The notes: generated by a model from the letters alone, not told the origin. A stretch of 64,000 bases of DNA from an uncultured Litoreibacter sp. (GCA_947492995.1 CANLOU010000003.1:762810-826809); one strand, 5' to 3'. Positions 31,010 to 40,626 are shown, counted from the stretch's first letter. Numbers and translations are program-made.

Positions 31010-33148
31010 ATGACCGACCGCGTGACCCGCTCTGACCTGGCTGTCGACAAGAGGCTGGCCGATTTTATCGAAACGCAAGGCCTTGAGGGGACAGGGGTTT
31101 CTGCCGACACGTTCTGGTCGGCGCTGTCGCAGATGGCCCATGAGCTTGGCCCCAAAAACAAGGCGCTGCTGGACAAGCGGGAGGCCATTCAGGCGCAGAT
31201 AGACGCGTGGCACGTCGAGAACCGCTCCAAAAACCACGATCCTGCCGCCTACAAGGCGTTCCTGCAGGAGATCGGCTATCTGGTGCCCGAGGGGGACGAC
31301 TTTCAAATCGAAACCGCCAATGTAGACGCGGAAATTGCCACGATTGCGGGGCCACAACTGGTGGTGCCGATCACCAATGCCCGCTACGCGCTGAACGCCG
31401 CAAACGCCCGGTGGGGATCGCTCTATGACGGGTTCTACGGCACGGACGCGATGGGCTCGCCCGCGCCCGCAGGGGGGTACGACAAGGGGCGCGGCGCCCG
31501 CGTTGTGGCCCGCGCGCGGGTCTTTCTGGATGAGGCCTTCCCGCTTGAGGGCACCAGCCATGCGGATGCGCGGCGCTACGCGGTCCGGGACGGGGCGTTG
31601 ATGGTCGATGACATGCCGCTGGCCAGCCCCGAGAAATTTGTGGGCTACCGTGGGCACCCCAAGGCGCCTGACGCGATTTTGTTGAAAAACAACGGGCTGC
31701 ATGTCGAACTTGTGTTCGACCGCACCCATAGGATCGGGTCCCGCGACCAAGCCGGTCTGGCGGATGTGGTCATGGAAAGCGCCATTTCGGCCATCATGGA
31801 TTGCGAGGATTCCGTGGCCTGCGTCGATGCCGAGGACAAAGTGCAGGCCTATTCCAACTGGTTGGGCCTGATGCGCGGCGATCTGGAAGAGCAGGTGGAG
31901 AAGGGCGGCAAGACCTTCACCCGCGCGCTGAACGCGGACCGCGCCTACACCGCGCCGGATGGCGGCGACGTCTCGGTCAAGGGCCGCGCGCTGATGCTGG
32001 TGCGCAATGTGGGCCACCTGATGACCAACCCCGCCATTCTGGACCGCGAGGGCGGGGAGATTTACGAAGGGTTGATGGACGCGCTGATCACCACCATGCT
32101 GGCCATGCATGACCTCAGACGCGACGGGGGCAACTCGGTCACCGGGTCGGTCTATGTGGTGAAGCCCAAGATGCACGGCCCCGAGGAGGTCGCGTTTACC
32201 GACGAGATTTTCACCATGGTTGAGGCGGCGTTGGGGCTGCCGCAGCACACCGTCAAAATCGGCATTATGGACGAGGAGCGCCGCACCACGGTCAACCTGA
32301 AGGAATGCATCCGCGCCGCCAAGTCGCGGGTGGCGTTTATCAACACCGGGTTCCTGGACCGTACCGGCGACGAGATACATACGTCGATGGAGGCGGGGCC
32401 GTTCTCGCGCAAGGACTTCATCAAGCGCAAATCCTGGATTGGCGGCTACGAGAACCAGAACGTCGATATCGGGCTGGAATGCGGGCTGTCGGGCAAGGCG
32501 CAGATCGGCAAAGGCATGTGGGCGATGCCCGACATGATGTCGGCCATGCTGGAGCAAAAGATCGAGCACCCCAAATCGGGCGCAAACTGCGCCTGGGTGC
32601 CATCGCCGACCGCGGCCACATTGCATGCGCTGCATTACCACCGGGTTGACGTCTTCGCCGTTCAAAAGAAGCTGCTGGAAGGCGGGCGACGCGGCCATGT
32701 GGAGACCATTCTGGAAATCCCGCTGGCCAGCTACGGCATGTGGACCGAGGACCAGATCATGCGCGAGGTGGAAAACAACGCGCAGGGCATCCTTGGCTAC
32801 GTGGTGCGCTGGGTCGATCAGGGCGTTGGCTGCTCGAAAGTGCCTGACATCAACAATGTCGGGCTGATGGAGGACCGCGCAACCTGCCGGATCTCGTCGC
32901 AGGCGCTGGCCAACTGGCTGCATCACGACGTGGTCAACGGCCAGCAGGTGATGGCCGCGATGCAAAAGATGGCCGCCGTTGTCGACGCCCAAAACGCAGG
33001 CGACCCCAGCTACACCCCGATGTCGCCCGACTATAACGGCATCGCCTTTCAAGCGGCCTGCGATCTGGTTTTCAAGGGGCGGGTACAGCCGTCCGGCTAC
33101 ACAGAGCCGGTGCTGCATGCCCGCCGGCTGGAGCTGAAGGCGGGGTGA
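31010..33148 (+). CDS. glcB: Malate synthase G
   Basis: A 712-residue enzyme that condenses glyoxylate with acetyl-CoA to malate in the glyoxylate route. Length fits isoform G. Conserved segments include [61 protein letters not shown] with the catalytic acid region, and [25 protein letters not shown] residues. The start [10 protein letters not shown] at 31010 has AAGGA upstream. A strong hairpin follows the stop, and a GlcG-like gene is the next gene downstream. Confidence 0.96.
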   Translation: MTDRVTRSDLAVDKRLADFIETQGLEGTGVSADTFWSALSQMAHELGPKNKALLDKREAIQAQIDAWHVENRSKNHDPAAYKAFLQEIGYLVPEGDDFQIETANVDAEIATIAGPQLVVPITNARYALNAANARWGSLYDGFYGTDAMGSPAPAGGYDKGRGARVVARARVFLDEAFPLEGTSHADARRYAVRDGALMVDDMPLASPEKFVGYRGHPKAPDAILLKNNGLHVELVFDRTHRIGSRDQAGLADVVMESAISAIMDCEDSVACVDAEDKVQAYSNWLGLMRGDLEEQVEKGGKTFTRALNADRAYTAPDGGDVSVKGRALMLVRNVGHLMTNPAILDREGGEIYEGLMDALITTMLAMHDLRRDGGNSVTGSVYVVKPKMHGPEEVAFTDEIFTMVEAALGLPQHTVKIGIMDEERRTTVNLKECIRAAKSRVAFINTGFLDRTGDEIHTSMEAGPFSRKDFIKRKSWIGGYENQNVDIGLECGLSGKAQIGKGMWAMPDMMSAMLEQKIEHPKSGANCAWVPSPTAATLHALHYHRVDVFAVQKKLLEGGRRGHVETILEIPLASYGMWTEDQIMREVENNAQGILGYVVRWVDQGVGCSKVPDINNVGLMEDRATCRISSQALANWLHHDVVNGQQVMAAMQKMAAVVDAQNAGDPSYTPMSPDYNGIAFQAACDLVFKGRVQPSGYTEPVLHARRLELKAG

Positions 33149-33176
33149 TGTCGCCGCGCTTGCGCGCGTCGATCCG

Positions 33177-33230
33177 CTGGGGAGGCGCTGCCTCCCCAGA
33201 CCCCACCGGGATATTTTTGAACGAAGGAAG
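33177..33230 (+). terminator. glcB terminator hairpin with dispersed GGATATTTTTGAAC motif
   Basis: CTGGGGAGGC (33177-33186) pairs perfectly with GCCTCCCCAG (33190-33199). GGATATTTTTGAACGAAGG follows at 33209. The same motif follows GC-rich hairpins or stands alone at several other places in the window. The end of the motif also supplies the ribosome binding site of the next gene. Confidence 0.65.
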
Positions 33231-33241
33231 AGGACCAGACC

Positions 33242-33670
33242 ATGGCTGAAATTTCTCTCAACAAGGCGCGGACGATTGTGCGCAAATCTATCGCCAAGGG
33301 GCGCGAGCTTGAGCTCAAGCCTCTTTCCGTCATCGTGCTGGATGCCGGCGGCAACGTGAAGGCCTTTGAACGCGAAGACGGCGCGTCGCCGGGGCGGTTT
33401 TCGATTGCGCATGGCAAGGCCTATGGCTCGGTCATGCTGGGCATTGCCGGGACCGCGCAAATGGCGCGTGCCGAGCAGCAGCATTACTTCATGACCGCCG
33501 TTAACGGCCTGTTTGGCGGGCAAGTCGTGCCTGTCCCCGGCGGCGTGTTGGTCCGGGACAAGCGCGGGGCCGTGATTGGCGCGGTTGGCGTGACAGGCGA
33601 CACGTCTGAGAATGACGCGATTGCGGCCATTGCCGGGATCGAGGCTGCGGGGCTGTCCGGCGAGCAATAG
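33242..33670 (+). CDS. GlcG/HbpS-family heme-degrading-like protein
   Basis: A 142-residue protein of the GlcG/HbpS (DUF336) family, often encoded next to glycolate or glyoxylate genes, as here after glcB. The pattern AIxVLDAGGNVKAFEREDGA and the terminal GAVGVTGDTSENDAIAAIAG are characteristic. Some relatives bind heme or cobalamin; the role in glyoxylate metabolism is unproven. GAGGA precedes the ATG. Confidence 0.88.
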   Translation: MAEISLNKARTIVRKSIAKGRELELKPLSVIVLDAGGNVKAFEREDGASPGRFSIAHGKAYGSVMLGIAGTAQMARAEQQHYFMTAVNGLFGGQVVPVPGGVLVRDKRGAVIGAVGVTGDTSENDAIAAIAGIEAAGLSGEQ

Positions 33671-33703
33671 CGTGCTCGCAATGCGCACATGAAATGTGCA
33701 AGA

Positions 33704-33731
33704 GGGCGGCTCGACACGGGGCCGCCCTTTT
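33704..33731 (+). terminator. Rho-independent terminator
   Basis: GGGCGGC (33704-33710) pairs with GCCGCCC (33721-33727), followed by TTTT. It closes the glcB / GlcG-like transcript. Confidence 0.85.
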
Positions 33732-33766
33732 GCGTATGTTGCCTCAACACTGAGGAAGGTTCATCC

Positions 33767-34543
33767 ATGGCGCGGCCTGTTATCGGCATCATCGGCAACT
33801 CTTATCTGATAAATGACGAATACCCGGCCTATGCCTGCGGAAAAATGAACTGCGACGCGGTGGCGGAGGCCACTGGCGGCTTGCCAGTCATCATCCCGAC
33901 CAACCCCAAATATGCGTCCACCAGCGAGTTGATGGAGATGTGTGACGGCTTCCTGTTCACAGGCGGGCGGCCCAATGTCCACCCCGAGGAATATGGCGAG
34001 GAGCCGACCGAGGCGCATGGGGAATTCGACCGCGAACGCGACGGGGTTGCCCTGCCGCTGATCCGGGCCTGCGTTGCCTCCGGCCTTCCCTTCTTTGGGG
34101 TATGCCGCGGATTTCAGGAGGTCAATGTCGCTATGGGCGGCACGCTTTACCCCGAAATTCGCGACCTGCCGGGCCGCATGAACCACCGCATGCCACCCGA
34201 CGGGACGTTGGAAGAAAAATTTGAGCTTCGCCACGCCGTGACCTTCACCGAGGGTGGCCCTTTCCACCGGATTTTGGGGGATGCGGAGGTTATGACCAAC
34301 ACGCTGCATGGCCAGGGGATCAAGGTGGCGGGGCAACGGGTGGTTATTGACGGATACGCGCCTGACGGCACGCCGGAGGCGATCTATATCAAGGACGCGC
34401 CGGGGTTCAGCCTGTCAGTGCAATGGCACCCCGAATATTGCGCCTGTCAGGACCCGGTGTCCCGGCCGCTGTTTCAGGCGTTTGGGGAAGCTGCTGCGCG
34501 GTGGAAGGCGGGCGAGCGGCCCAGCGTGCTGCAAAGCGCTTGA
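33767..34543 (+). CDS. Class I glutamine-amidotransferase, gamma-glutamyl-GABA hydrolase type
   Basis: A 258-residue member of the peptidase C26 family. The nucleophile elbow is FGVCRGFQEVNVAMGG, and the catalytic His-Glu pair is in VQWHPEY. PuuD-type enzymes of this family cut gamma-glutamyl-gamma-aminobutyrate in putrescine degradation, but no other puu genes are near, so the substrate is open. The start at 33767 (MARPVIGIIGNS) has AGGA at suitable spacing. Confidence 0.88.
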   Translation: MARPVIGIIGNSYLINDEYPAYACGKMNCDAVAEATGGLPVIIPTNPKYASTSELMEMCDGFLFTGGRPNVHPEEYGEEPTEAHGEFDRERDGVALPLIRACVASGLPFFGVCRGFQEVNVAMGGTLYPEIRDLPGRMNHRMPPDGTLEEKFELRHAVTFTEGGPFHRILGDAEVMTNTLHGQGIKVAGQRVVIDGYAPDGTPEAIYIKDAPGFSLSVQWHPEYCACQDPVSRPLFQAFGEAAARWKAGERPSVLQSA

Positions 34544-34588
34544 TCGTTTCTTTCTGCTCAAAATATGCCGGGTGAAGGCGCGTCAGCG

Positions 34589-34603
34589 TCGAGGGCGGAG
34601 CCC
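34589..34603. other. Short GC-rich hairpin
   Basis: GAGGGC and GCCCTC pair around GGA within the 117-bp convergent gap 34544-34660. No T-run follows, so it is only a possible transcription end. Confidence 0.35.
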
Positions 34604-34660
34604 TCCACAACCCGAGCGTCAGCGAGGGGCATCACGTGCGGCGTAGCCGCTCAATTTGGT

Positions 34661-34951
34661 TCAAGCCGTTAGAATTTCGCTGACCTTCAGGGCGCGCATC
34701 TGATTGCCGTCAACTTTCAGCTTGCCCGACATCACGGCCATGATCGGGTTTTGCGACCCATCAAGAATGGCGCGGAAGGTTTTCTCGGAGGCTTTCAGCG
34801 TCACATCTGCCGCGCCGTCCCCTGCGGTTGCGCCGTCTTGCGTCAGCATGACCACGCCATGATCTATGATCTCCAGCTTGGCCGTGCCTTTGATGGCCCC
34901 TTTGGCCTTCGGGGTCAGGGTGGTGACAAATTCTTCTAAGACGGAAGGCAT
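34661..34951 (-). CDS. SCP2 sterol-binding-domain protein
   Basis: A 96-residue single-domain SCP-2 fold protein. The pattern GTAKLEIIDHG, DVTLKASEKTFRAILDG and the terminal MSGKLKVDGNQMRALKVSEIL is typical. Such small SCP2 proteins in Rhodobacterales presumably bind hydrophobic ligands such as fatty acids or acyl-CoA. AAAGGA lies before the ATG. Confidence 0.92.
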   Translation of the reverse strand: MPSVLEEFVTTLTPKAKGAIKGTAKLEIIDHGVVMLTQDGATAGDGAADVTLKASEKTFRAILDGSQNPIMAVMSGKLKVDGNQMRALKVSEILTA

Positions 34952-35021
34952 CGGGCGGTCCTTTGGCTGACGTTTACGTCACAGTGGAGCACTCGCCCTG
35001 CTTGGCAAGGCAAACGTGGCG

Positions 35022-35897
35022 TCAGTCCTCGAAGCCGTAAAGCCGCACAGGGGCATCCACCAATATGGTCTGGCGGTCCCGATCCGATTTGACCACGCGG
35101 TGAAAGGCGTCCAGCGCCTGACCCGCATCCGGCATCTTTGCGCCGCCCAGCATGATGTAGGGGAAATCGGACCCCCAAAGGCAGCGTTCGGGGTTGGCCG
35201 CGACCAGGGCCGCAACCAGCGGATCGGCTGTTGTCCAAGGTGCCTCCGAGGTACGGTAGAGCCCCGACAGTTTGGCGTAGGCATGGCCGCTTTTCAACAG
35301 GTCGCACATCGCGACAAAGCCCGGGTCCTGCGCCCCGGCCGCAACATCGGGCCAGCCGATATGGTCGAAGACGACCGGGCAGGGCAGTTGCCGGATTTCG
35401 GGCGCAAGATCCGCCATATGCCTGTCGGCGTTCACCAGCATCTGAAGATGCATGCCGCGATCGGCCAGGGCGGGGGCAAGCGCCTTTGCCCCGTCCCAGC
35501 TGAGCACGCCGCCATGGACATAGTTCAGCCGGATCCCTTTGACCCCAGCATCGGCAAGCCGGTCGAGCTGCGCCTGCGTTGCGCCGTCTTCCAGCAGGCC
35601 GATCCCGCGGGCGTCTGGGCCGAGGCGGCGGATGGCCTCAAGCGTGACGGCGTTATCCGCGCCGTAAATGATCGAATGCACCACGACGGTGCGCTGGATG
35701 CCCAACAGGGCGCATTGCGATCTGTAGGCCTGCAGGAAGCTGTCCATTGAGAGCGGCGCGGGGTTCTCGACGCGGGTGGGGGACAGCGCGAACTCATCTG
35801 GCGCTGCGAGGACATGGATATGGCTGTCAACCGCGCCCTGTGGGGCCTTTTGCTGCGGCGGGCTTGCTGATGTGGGGGGAGCGCTGGTTGGGATCAT
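35022..35897 (-). CDS. Amidohydrolase 2 family protein (2-pyrone-dicarboxylate-hydrolase-like)
   Basis: A 291-residue TIM-barrel metal hydrolase. VDSHIHV near residue 27 gives the HxH motif, and WGSDFPYIMLGG near the C-terminus gives the catalytic aspartate. The layout is close to LigI-type lactonases that open 2-pyrone-4,6-dicarboxylate, though specificity is not determined. The start at 35897 is chosen because GAAGG precedes it. It lies 41 bp after the DNA ligase stop on the same strand. Confidence 0.85.
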   Translation of the reverse strand: MIPTSAPPTSASPPQQKAPQGAVDSHIHVLAAPDEFALSPTRVENPAPLSMDSFLQAYRSQCALLGIQRTVVVHSIIYGADNAVTLEAIRRLGPDARGIGLLEDGATQAQLDRLADAGVKGIRLNYVHGGVLSWDGAKALAPALADRGMHLQMLVNADRHMADLAPEIRQLPCPVVFDHIGWPDVAAGAQDPGFVAMCDLLKSGHAYAKLSGLYRTSEAPWTTADPLVAALVAANPERCLWGSDFPYIMLGGAKMPDAGQALDAFHRVVKSDRDRQTILVDAPVRLYGFED

Positions 35898-35912
35898 CGG
35901 AGCCTTCGGCGA

Positions 35913-35934
35913 GGATATTTTCAAACATGGGAAG
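35913..35934 (+). repeat. Dispersed GGATATTTT motif
   Basis: GGATATTTTCAAACATGGG lies in the 41-bp gap between the amidohydrolase start and the ligase stop. It is a variant of the motif at 33209 and 39468. Confidence 0.5.
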
Positions 35935-35938
35935 CGGC

Positions 35939-37534
35939 TTAGCCGTATGTGTCGAGCATTTCCTTGAGGTCGTCCAGTGTGTTGGCCTCCTGTATGGGCT
36001 TGTCATGACGCCAGCGCGACATGCGCGGGAACCGCAGCGCCACGCCAGATTTGTGACGGGGAGATTTCTGGATGCCCTCGAAGGCGATCTCGAAGACATG
36101 TTCGGGGGTGACCTGCCGCACGGGGCCAAATTTTTGCAGCGTGTTGCGCTTGACCCAGGCGGTGATCTGGCGGAACTCGGCGTCGGTGAGGCCTGAATAG
36201 GCCTTGGTGAAGGGCACCAGATCATTGCCGTTGCGCACCGCAAAGGTGAAGTCGGTGAACAAGTTGGCCCGCCTGCCGGATCCCGCCTGAGCGTAGATCA
36301 TCACCGCGTCGATCATCAGCGGGTCGACCTTCCATTTCCACCAATCGCCTTTTTTGCGCCCCGACAAATAGGGGCTGGAGCCCCGTTTCAGCATGAAGCC
36401 TTCGGCCAGGTTTTCACGCGACGTCTCGCGCAGTTTGCCAAGCGCATCCCAGTTCGTGAACGGCTGGTTGGCGGAGAGGCGGATCGGGGCCTCTGCGGGA
36501 AGGGCGGCGATCACCCGCGCCAGATGCGCGCGCCGGTTGTCATAGGGCTGGCTGCGGATGTCCTGCCCACCATGTTCCAGCAGGTCATAGGCATAGAGAA
36601 CGGCGGGCGCGTCCTTGAGCAGCTTCTTGGGCACTGTTTTGCGGCCGATGCGGGGTTGCAGCGCATTGAAGGATTGCGGCGCGTTGCCTGCGTGATCCCA
36701 TGCGAGGATTTCGCCATCGAAAACCGTGCCGTCGGGCACAAAATCAGGGAGCATGGCAAATTCAGGGAAGCGGTCGGTGATAAGCTCTTCGCCGCGCGAC
36801 CACAGGTGATGTATGCCCCGGCGGATGACAAGTTGCCCGCGGATGCCGTCCCATTTCCATTCGGCGCGCCAATCGGCGGGTGGGCCAAGGGCCTCGAGAT
36901 CCTCCATCTGGTAGGCCAGATAGAACGGGTAGGGTTTGGAGGCGTCGGCTTCGGGGTTTTCGCTGAGGATCAGGTCCTCAAACGTGGTGGTGTCCGGCGT
37001 CCAATCGCCCATCAAGCGGTGGGCGAGGGTGGCTTCCTCGATCTCCGTGGCTTGGGCCAGCGCCCGGGTCATCAGCTTTTGAGACACCCCGATGCGCAGC
37101 CCGCCGGTAATCAGCTTATTAAACAGAAAGCGCTCAAGGGGCGGGAGGCTGTCCCATGCGTCCAGAATGATCTGCTTTTTCGTCCCGACCTCGTGCTGGC
37201 CAATGTCGCGCACGATCTCGATCCATTGGGTCAGGGGTTTGTCGGATGTGCCCGTGGCGGGCGGCAGCACCAACGCGATGGTTTCCGACAGGTCACCGAC
37301 AATTGGATAGGATTCCTCGAACAGCCATAACGGGATGCCTGCCTTCTCAGCAGCCCATTCGCGCAGCAATGTGGTGGTCACCCCACGCTTGGGGCGGCGG
37401 CCCGACAACAGCGCGATGGTCCACAGCTTGTCGGTGTCGGGGGCCGCTTTGAAGTAGTCCGCCAGAGCGGCCACCTTGGCGTTGGTCTTGGTGGTTTGGT
37501 CGAGCGTCGTAAATAGATGGGCGAAACGCTTCAC
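35939..37534 (-). CDS. ATP-dependent DNA ligase (LigC-type, exonuclease-associated)
   Basis: A 531-residue ATP-dependent ligase with N-terminal DNA-binding domain, nucleotidyltransferase domain (nucleophile lysine in EWKWDGIRGQ near residue 223, then VFDGEILAWDH) and OB domain (WWKWKVDPLMIDAVMIYAQ). It seals nicks during repair. The gene order exonuclease / hydrolase / ligase with overlapping ends matches the ligase-associated repair clusters of Proteobacteria. The usual Lhr-like helicase and PdeM phosphodiesterase genes are not adjacent here. Confidence 0.94.
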   Translation of the reverse strand: MKRFAHLFTTLDQTTKTNAKVAALADYFKAAPDTDKLWTIALLSGRRPKRGVTTTLLREWAAEKAGIPLWLFEESYPIVGDLSETIALVLPPATGTSDKPLTQWIEIVRDIGQHEVGTKKQIILDAWDSLPPLERFLFNKLITGGLRIGVSQKLMTRALAQATEIEEATLAHRLMGDWTPDTTTFEDLILSENPEADASKPYPFYLAYQMEDLEALGPPADWRAEWKWDGIRGQLVIRRGIHHLWSRGEELITDRFPEFAMLPDFVPDGTVFDGEILAWDHAGNAPQSFNALQPRIGRKTVPKKLLKDAPAVLYAYDLLEHGGQDIRSQPYDNRRAHLARVIAALPAEAPIRLSANQPFTNWDALGKLRETSRENLAEGFMLKRGSSPYLSGRKKGDWWKWKVDPLMIDAVMIYAQAGSGRRANLFTDFTFAVRNGNDLVPFTKAYSGLTDAEFRQITAWVKRNTLQKFGPVRQVTPEHVFEIAFEGIQKSPRHKSGVALRFPRMSRWRHDKPIQEANTLDDLKEMLDTYG

Positions 37535-38415
37535 GGCAGATGCACGCGGAAGTCATTGGCCATGAATTGCAGGGATTCGTCCGCCTCCGCCGTCCATCCG
37601 GCGGCCAGCTGCCAGACATGGGGGACGTTTTCCCAGACTTGAAAATCCATGTCGGGCAGGGCCTCTGCCAGCCGTTCCGCGTCATTGTAGAGCCATTCTT
37701 CTTCGGCCACATGCAGGGCGCAGTAGGGCATCATCGACAGGTCCCCCAACAGCGGCGAGATGGCGGGGTCGGCGGGGTCATGGGGTCCGAGATAGGCGGC
37801 CAGCGCGCGGTCGACCCATTTGGAGGGGAGCAGCATATCGGTGCCGCGCCGGTCCGCGCGGGTTGGGATGCCGGGGCTTAGATCGGCCAGCGGGGACAAA
37901 AGCCCGATGGCTGCGGGCAGCGGCAGGCCAGCGGCGTGGGCGCGGGCGACGGTGTTGAGCACCAAGGTGCCGCCCGCGCTGTCGCCGGCGATGACGATGC
38001 GCTCGGCGGGGTAGGTGTCCAGCGCGTGTCTGTAGGCGGCGAGGCAATCCTCGGGGGCTGCGGGGTAGGGGTGCGCGGGGGCCAGCCGGTAGTCGGGCAG
38101 CCACGCCTGAGCGTCGCATCCAGACGCCAGCCGCGCCGCCAGCCAGCGATGCGTAAACGACGACCCGATGGTGAAGCCGCCGCCATGGAAATAGAGCAGC
38201 AGGTTTTTGGCGTCCGGGTCCGGTATCATGCGGCGCATGCGAAAATCCGGCAGGGCTGTGAAGTGCTGCGCGCAGCCCCTGAGCGGGCGGGTGGTGAGCG
38301 CGGCGGTCACGTCGAATATCCTGGAGAGCGTCGGCTGATGGGCCACGAGCCCGAGGGTCGGCTTTTGAACGCAGTGCGCGCCTGCGTTGAACAGCTTTTG
38401 TGCAAAAGAGGTCAT
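37531..38415 (-). CDS. Alpha/beta-hydrolase (hormone-sensitive-lipase-like)
   Basis: A 294-residue esterase-like protein with the oxyanion motif YFHGGGFTIGS, the nucleophile GDSAGGTLV, and a late acid-histidine region (HVAEEEWLYNDA, VPHVWQLAAG). The ATG at 38415 overlaps the exonuclease stop by four bases, and the stop overlaps the ligase start by four bases. An HSL-type esterase coupled between an exonuclease and a ligase has no obvious role in DNA repair. Confidence 0.9.
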   Translation of the reverse strand: MTSFAQKLFNAGAHCVQKPTLGLVAHQPTLSRIFDVTAALTTRPLRGCAQHFTALPDFRMRRMIPDPDAKNLLLYFHGGGFTIGSSFTHRWLAARLASGCDAQAWLPDYRLAPAHPYPAAPEDCLAAYRHALDTYPAERIVIAGDSAGGTLVLNTVARAHAAGLPLPAAIGLLSPLADLSPGIPTRADRRGTDMLLPSKWVDRALAAYLGPHDPADPAISPLLGDLSMMPYCALHVAEEEWLYNDAERLAEALPDMDFQVWENVPHVWQLAAGWTAEADESLQFMANDFRVHLP

Positions 38416-39422
38416 TCGACGACCTCCATGTCGGGCTGATCGAGACTTTCGCCCTCGAATTCGGTGTCCACGATGGCGGCGTCGTACCCTTGTTCGGACA
38501 GCCAGCGCGAAAACTGCGTTGTGTAGCCATGGGTTACGAAGACCCGCTCGGCCCCGGTGGCTTTGATGGCGGTGTTCAGCCCCTCCCAGTCGGCGTGGTC
38601 GGACATGACGAACCCGCGATCCGCTGATCTGCGGCGGCGCACGCCGCGCATCGCCATCCATCCCGAGGCGAAGGCGGTGCTGGCCTGCCCGAACCTGCGC
38701 GCCCAGGTGCCGTTCATGGCGGACGGCGTGGCGATGACAAGGCCACCGGCATGATCTTTGATGTTGGTGTCGGGGGTGACGCGGACGGTTGCTGGCAAGG
38801 CCACGCCCTGCGCGCGGAGCACCTGATTGGTGTTCTCGATGGCACCATGCGTCAGGATCGGGCCAATCGACGTGTCGACATTGGCAAGGATGCGCTGCGC
38901 CTTGCCCAGCGCGTAGGCCCCGATGATCGAAAAGCGCCCGGCGTCCCTGTTGGCTTGCCACCACGCGTTGATGCTGGCGATCACGTCGTCCTGGCGGTCC
39001 CATTTGAAGACCGGAAGCCCGAAGGTGCTTTCCGTGATGAAGGCGTGGCAGGGGACGGGCTCAAACGGCTCCGACAGGCCGTCATCGGTGGTTTTGTAAT
39101 CGCCTGAGGCAACCCAGACCTCGCCTGCGACCTCGATGCGGATTTGTGCAGAGCCGGGCACGTGGCCTGCGGGGTGGAACGAGACGGTGGCGTCGCCGAT
39201 CCGGCGTTGCTCGGCATATGCGATGGTCTCGATGTCAATGTCGCCAAGCCGGTGCTTGATGACGGGCGTCGCGGCCTGCGTCGCCAGATAGCGTTTCATC
39301 CCCCATCGCGAATGGTCGGCATGGCCGTGGGTGATGAGCGCGCGGTCGACCGGCTTCCACGGGTCGATGTAGAAATCTCCGGCGGGGCAGTAGATGCCTT
39401 GGGGACGAAATTCGAGAACCAT
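38412..39422 (-). CDS. Ligase-associated DNA exonuclease (metallo-beta-lactamase fold)
   Basis: A 336-residue nuclease of the metallo-beta-lactamase/beta-CASP group. The metal motif is THGHADHSRWG near residue 31, followed by HPAGHVPGSAQIRIE and SGDYKTTDDG. The C-terminal ...MSDHADWEGLN and VTHGYTTQFSRWL supply the remaining histidines. It is expected to process DNA ends before ligation by the product of the third gene in the operon. Confidence 0.93.
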   Translation of the reverse strand: MVLEFRPQGIYCPAGDFYIDPWKPVDRALITHGHADHSRWGMKRYLATQAATPVIKHRLGDIDIETIAYAEQRRIGDATVSFHPAGHVPGSAQIRIEVAGEVWVASGDYKTTDDGLSEPFEPVPCHAFITESTFGLPVFKWDRQDDVIASINAWWQANRDAGRFSIIGAYALGKAQRILANVDTSIGPILTHGAIENTNQVLRAQGVALPATVRVTPDTNIKDHAGGLVIATPSAMNGTWARRFGQASTAFASGWMAMRGVRRRRSADRGFVMSDHADWEGLNTAIKATGAERVFVTHGYTTQFSRWLSEQGYDAAIVDTEFEGESLDQPDMEVVE

Positions 39423-39467
39423 GGGCCTAACCTAGCAGCGTTGCGCCGGGTTGCGAGTGCGGGGTTT

Positions 39468-39490
39468 GGATATTTTTGAACATGGGAAGG
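39468..39490 (+). repeat. Dispersed GGATATTTTTGAAC motif
   Basis: GGATATTTTTGAACATGGG occurs between the divergent exonuclease and aldolase genes, without a strong hairpin before it. Confidence 0.5.
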
Positions 39491-39553
39491 CGTTGGGGCT
39501 GGTCCCCAGAATTTCTGGGCGTAATGTGCGTGTGACCAATTGGGAGACTGTGG

Positions 39554-40312
39554 ATGAGCATCGCGGGTTTGAAGGCACGGATGGTGTCGGGCGAGCGGCT
39601 GGTGGGGACGTTTCTGAAGACGGCCTCAGTGGATTTGATTGAGATCTTGTCGGGCTCGGGCCTCGATTTCATCGTGCTGGATGCAGAACACGCGCCCTTT
39701 GACCGCAACCGGCTGGATGCGTGTCTTGCTGTTGGCCGGGCGCTGGATTTCCCGCTACTGGTCCGGGTGCCGGCGGGCACCCCGGACGAGTTGCTCAAGG
39801 CCCTGGATGCGGGGGCGGTGGGCGTTGTGGTGCCGCATGTGGACAGCGCCGCGAAGGCAGAGCTGGTGGCGCGGTCCTCGCGCTTTGGCCCGGGCGGGCG
39901 CGGCTATGCGGGGTCCACGCGGTGGGCCGGGTTTGCGACGCGGACCATGGCGGAGGTGCTGCAGCAGGCGAAGGACGAAACCATTGTGATCGCGCAGATC
40001 GAAGAAGTAGAGGGCGTGGAGGCTATTGACGACATCGCGGGCTGCGACGGCATTGACGGCGTGTTCATTGGCCCTGCGGATTTAAGCGTGTCGCTGGGCA
40101 AATCCGACATCAACTCGGCCGAGCTGGGGGAGGCCATGAAGCAGGTTGGCGCGGCGGCCAAGCGCCATGGCGTGGCCTATATCACCTGGGTGCCGGGACC
40201 GGCAAAGGCGGCGGAGTGGGACAAATTTGGGTTCACAACTTACGTAGCGGCATCCGAGCACAGCTGGATGCTGGCAGGGGCGAAAGCGGCGGTGGCAGGC
40301 ATTAAAAGCTGA
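39554..40312 (+). CDS. HpcH/HpaI-family aldolase
   Basis: A 252-residue class II pyruvate-dependent aldolase / citrate-lyase-beta-like enzyme. The N-terminal VGTFLKTASVDLIEILSGSG, the VLDAEHAPFD motif, the metal residues in IAQIEEVEGVEAIDDIAG and GVFIGPADLSVSLG are all present. It would cleave a 2-keto-3-deoxy or related hydroxy acid to pyruvate or glyoxylate plus an aldehyde. The substrate is not evident from neighbours. Confidence 0.92.
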   Translation: MSIAGLKARMVSGERLVGTFLKTASVDLIEILSGSGLDFIVLDAEHAPFDRNRLDACLAVGRALDFPLLVRVPAGTPDELLKALDAGAVGVVVPHVDSAAKAELVARSSRFGPGGRGYAGSTRWAGFATRTMAEVLQQAKDETIVIAQIEEVEGVEAIDDIAGCDGIDGVFIGPADLSVSLGKSDINSAELGEAMKQVGAAAKRHGVAYITWVPGPAKAAEWDKFGFTTYVAASEHSWMLAGAKAAVAGIKS

Positions 40313-40442
40313 CATTGCCAAGGGTTAACGACACGCTATGCGTTTGACGCATGGCGGATTGCCGCAATTGGCGGGTGTTTCTGCGGCGCGGCAATCCTAT
40401 GTTTGGGTCAACTGAAATGATGATCCGAACCGGAGACCTGAC

Positions 40443-40598
40443 ATGACCGACACATTCGCAACCGTGAACCACAAAGACATTGAAGCCCGCGCCCGCAAGC
40501 TGCGCGCAGAGGCCACTCGCGCGGGCCTGTTGGCCATTCGTCGCGCAATTGCCAACAGCTTTGCGTCGCTTGGGCTGCGTCGCACTTCGTCGGCATAA
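40443..40598 (+). CDS. Small basic protein
   Basis: A 51-residue protein, helical and basic (IEARARKLRAEATRAGLLAI, then IRRAIANSFASLGLRRTSSA). It resembles a set of roughly 50-residue conserved Rhodobacterales proteins with ARxLRAExxRA motifs; the exact family is uncertain. A terminator follows 28 bp after the stop, which supports a separate short transcript. Confidence 0.7.
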   Translation: MTDTFATVNHKDIEARARKLRAEATRAGLLAIRRAIANSFASLGLRRTSSA

Positions 40599-40626
40599 GC
40601 CACCATAACACATTCAGAATACCCCA

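Noticed and set aside
30890..33688. Long minus-strand ORF opposite glcB and the GlcG-like gene
   Set aside because: Shadow of malate synthase on the other strand; it crosses an intergenic terminator, has no ribosome binding site and shows Arg/His-rich composition.
33685..33699. GCACAT-GAA-ATGTGC inverted repeat as another copy of the 11459 operator
   Set aside because: Half-sites are in the opposite arrangement and it lies in a 3' region next to a terminator.
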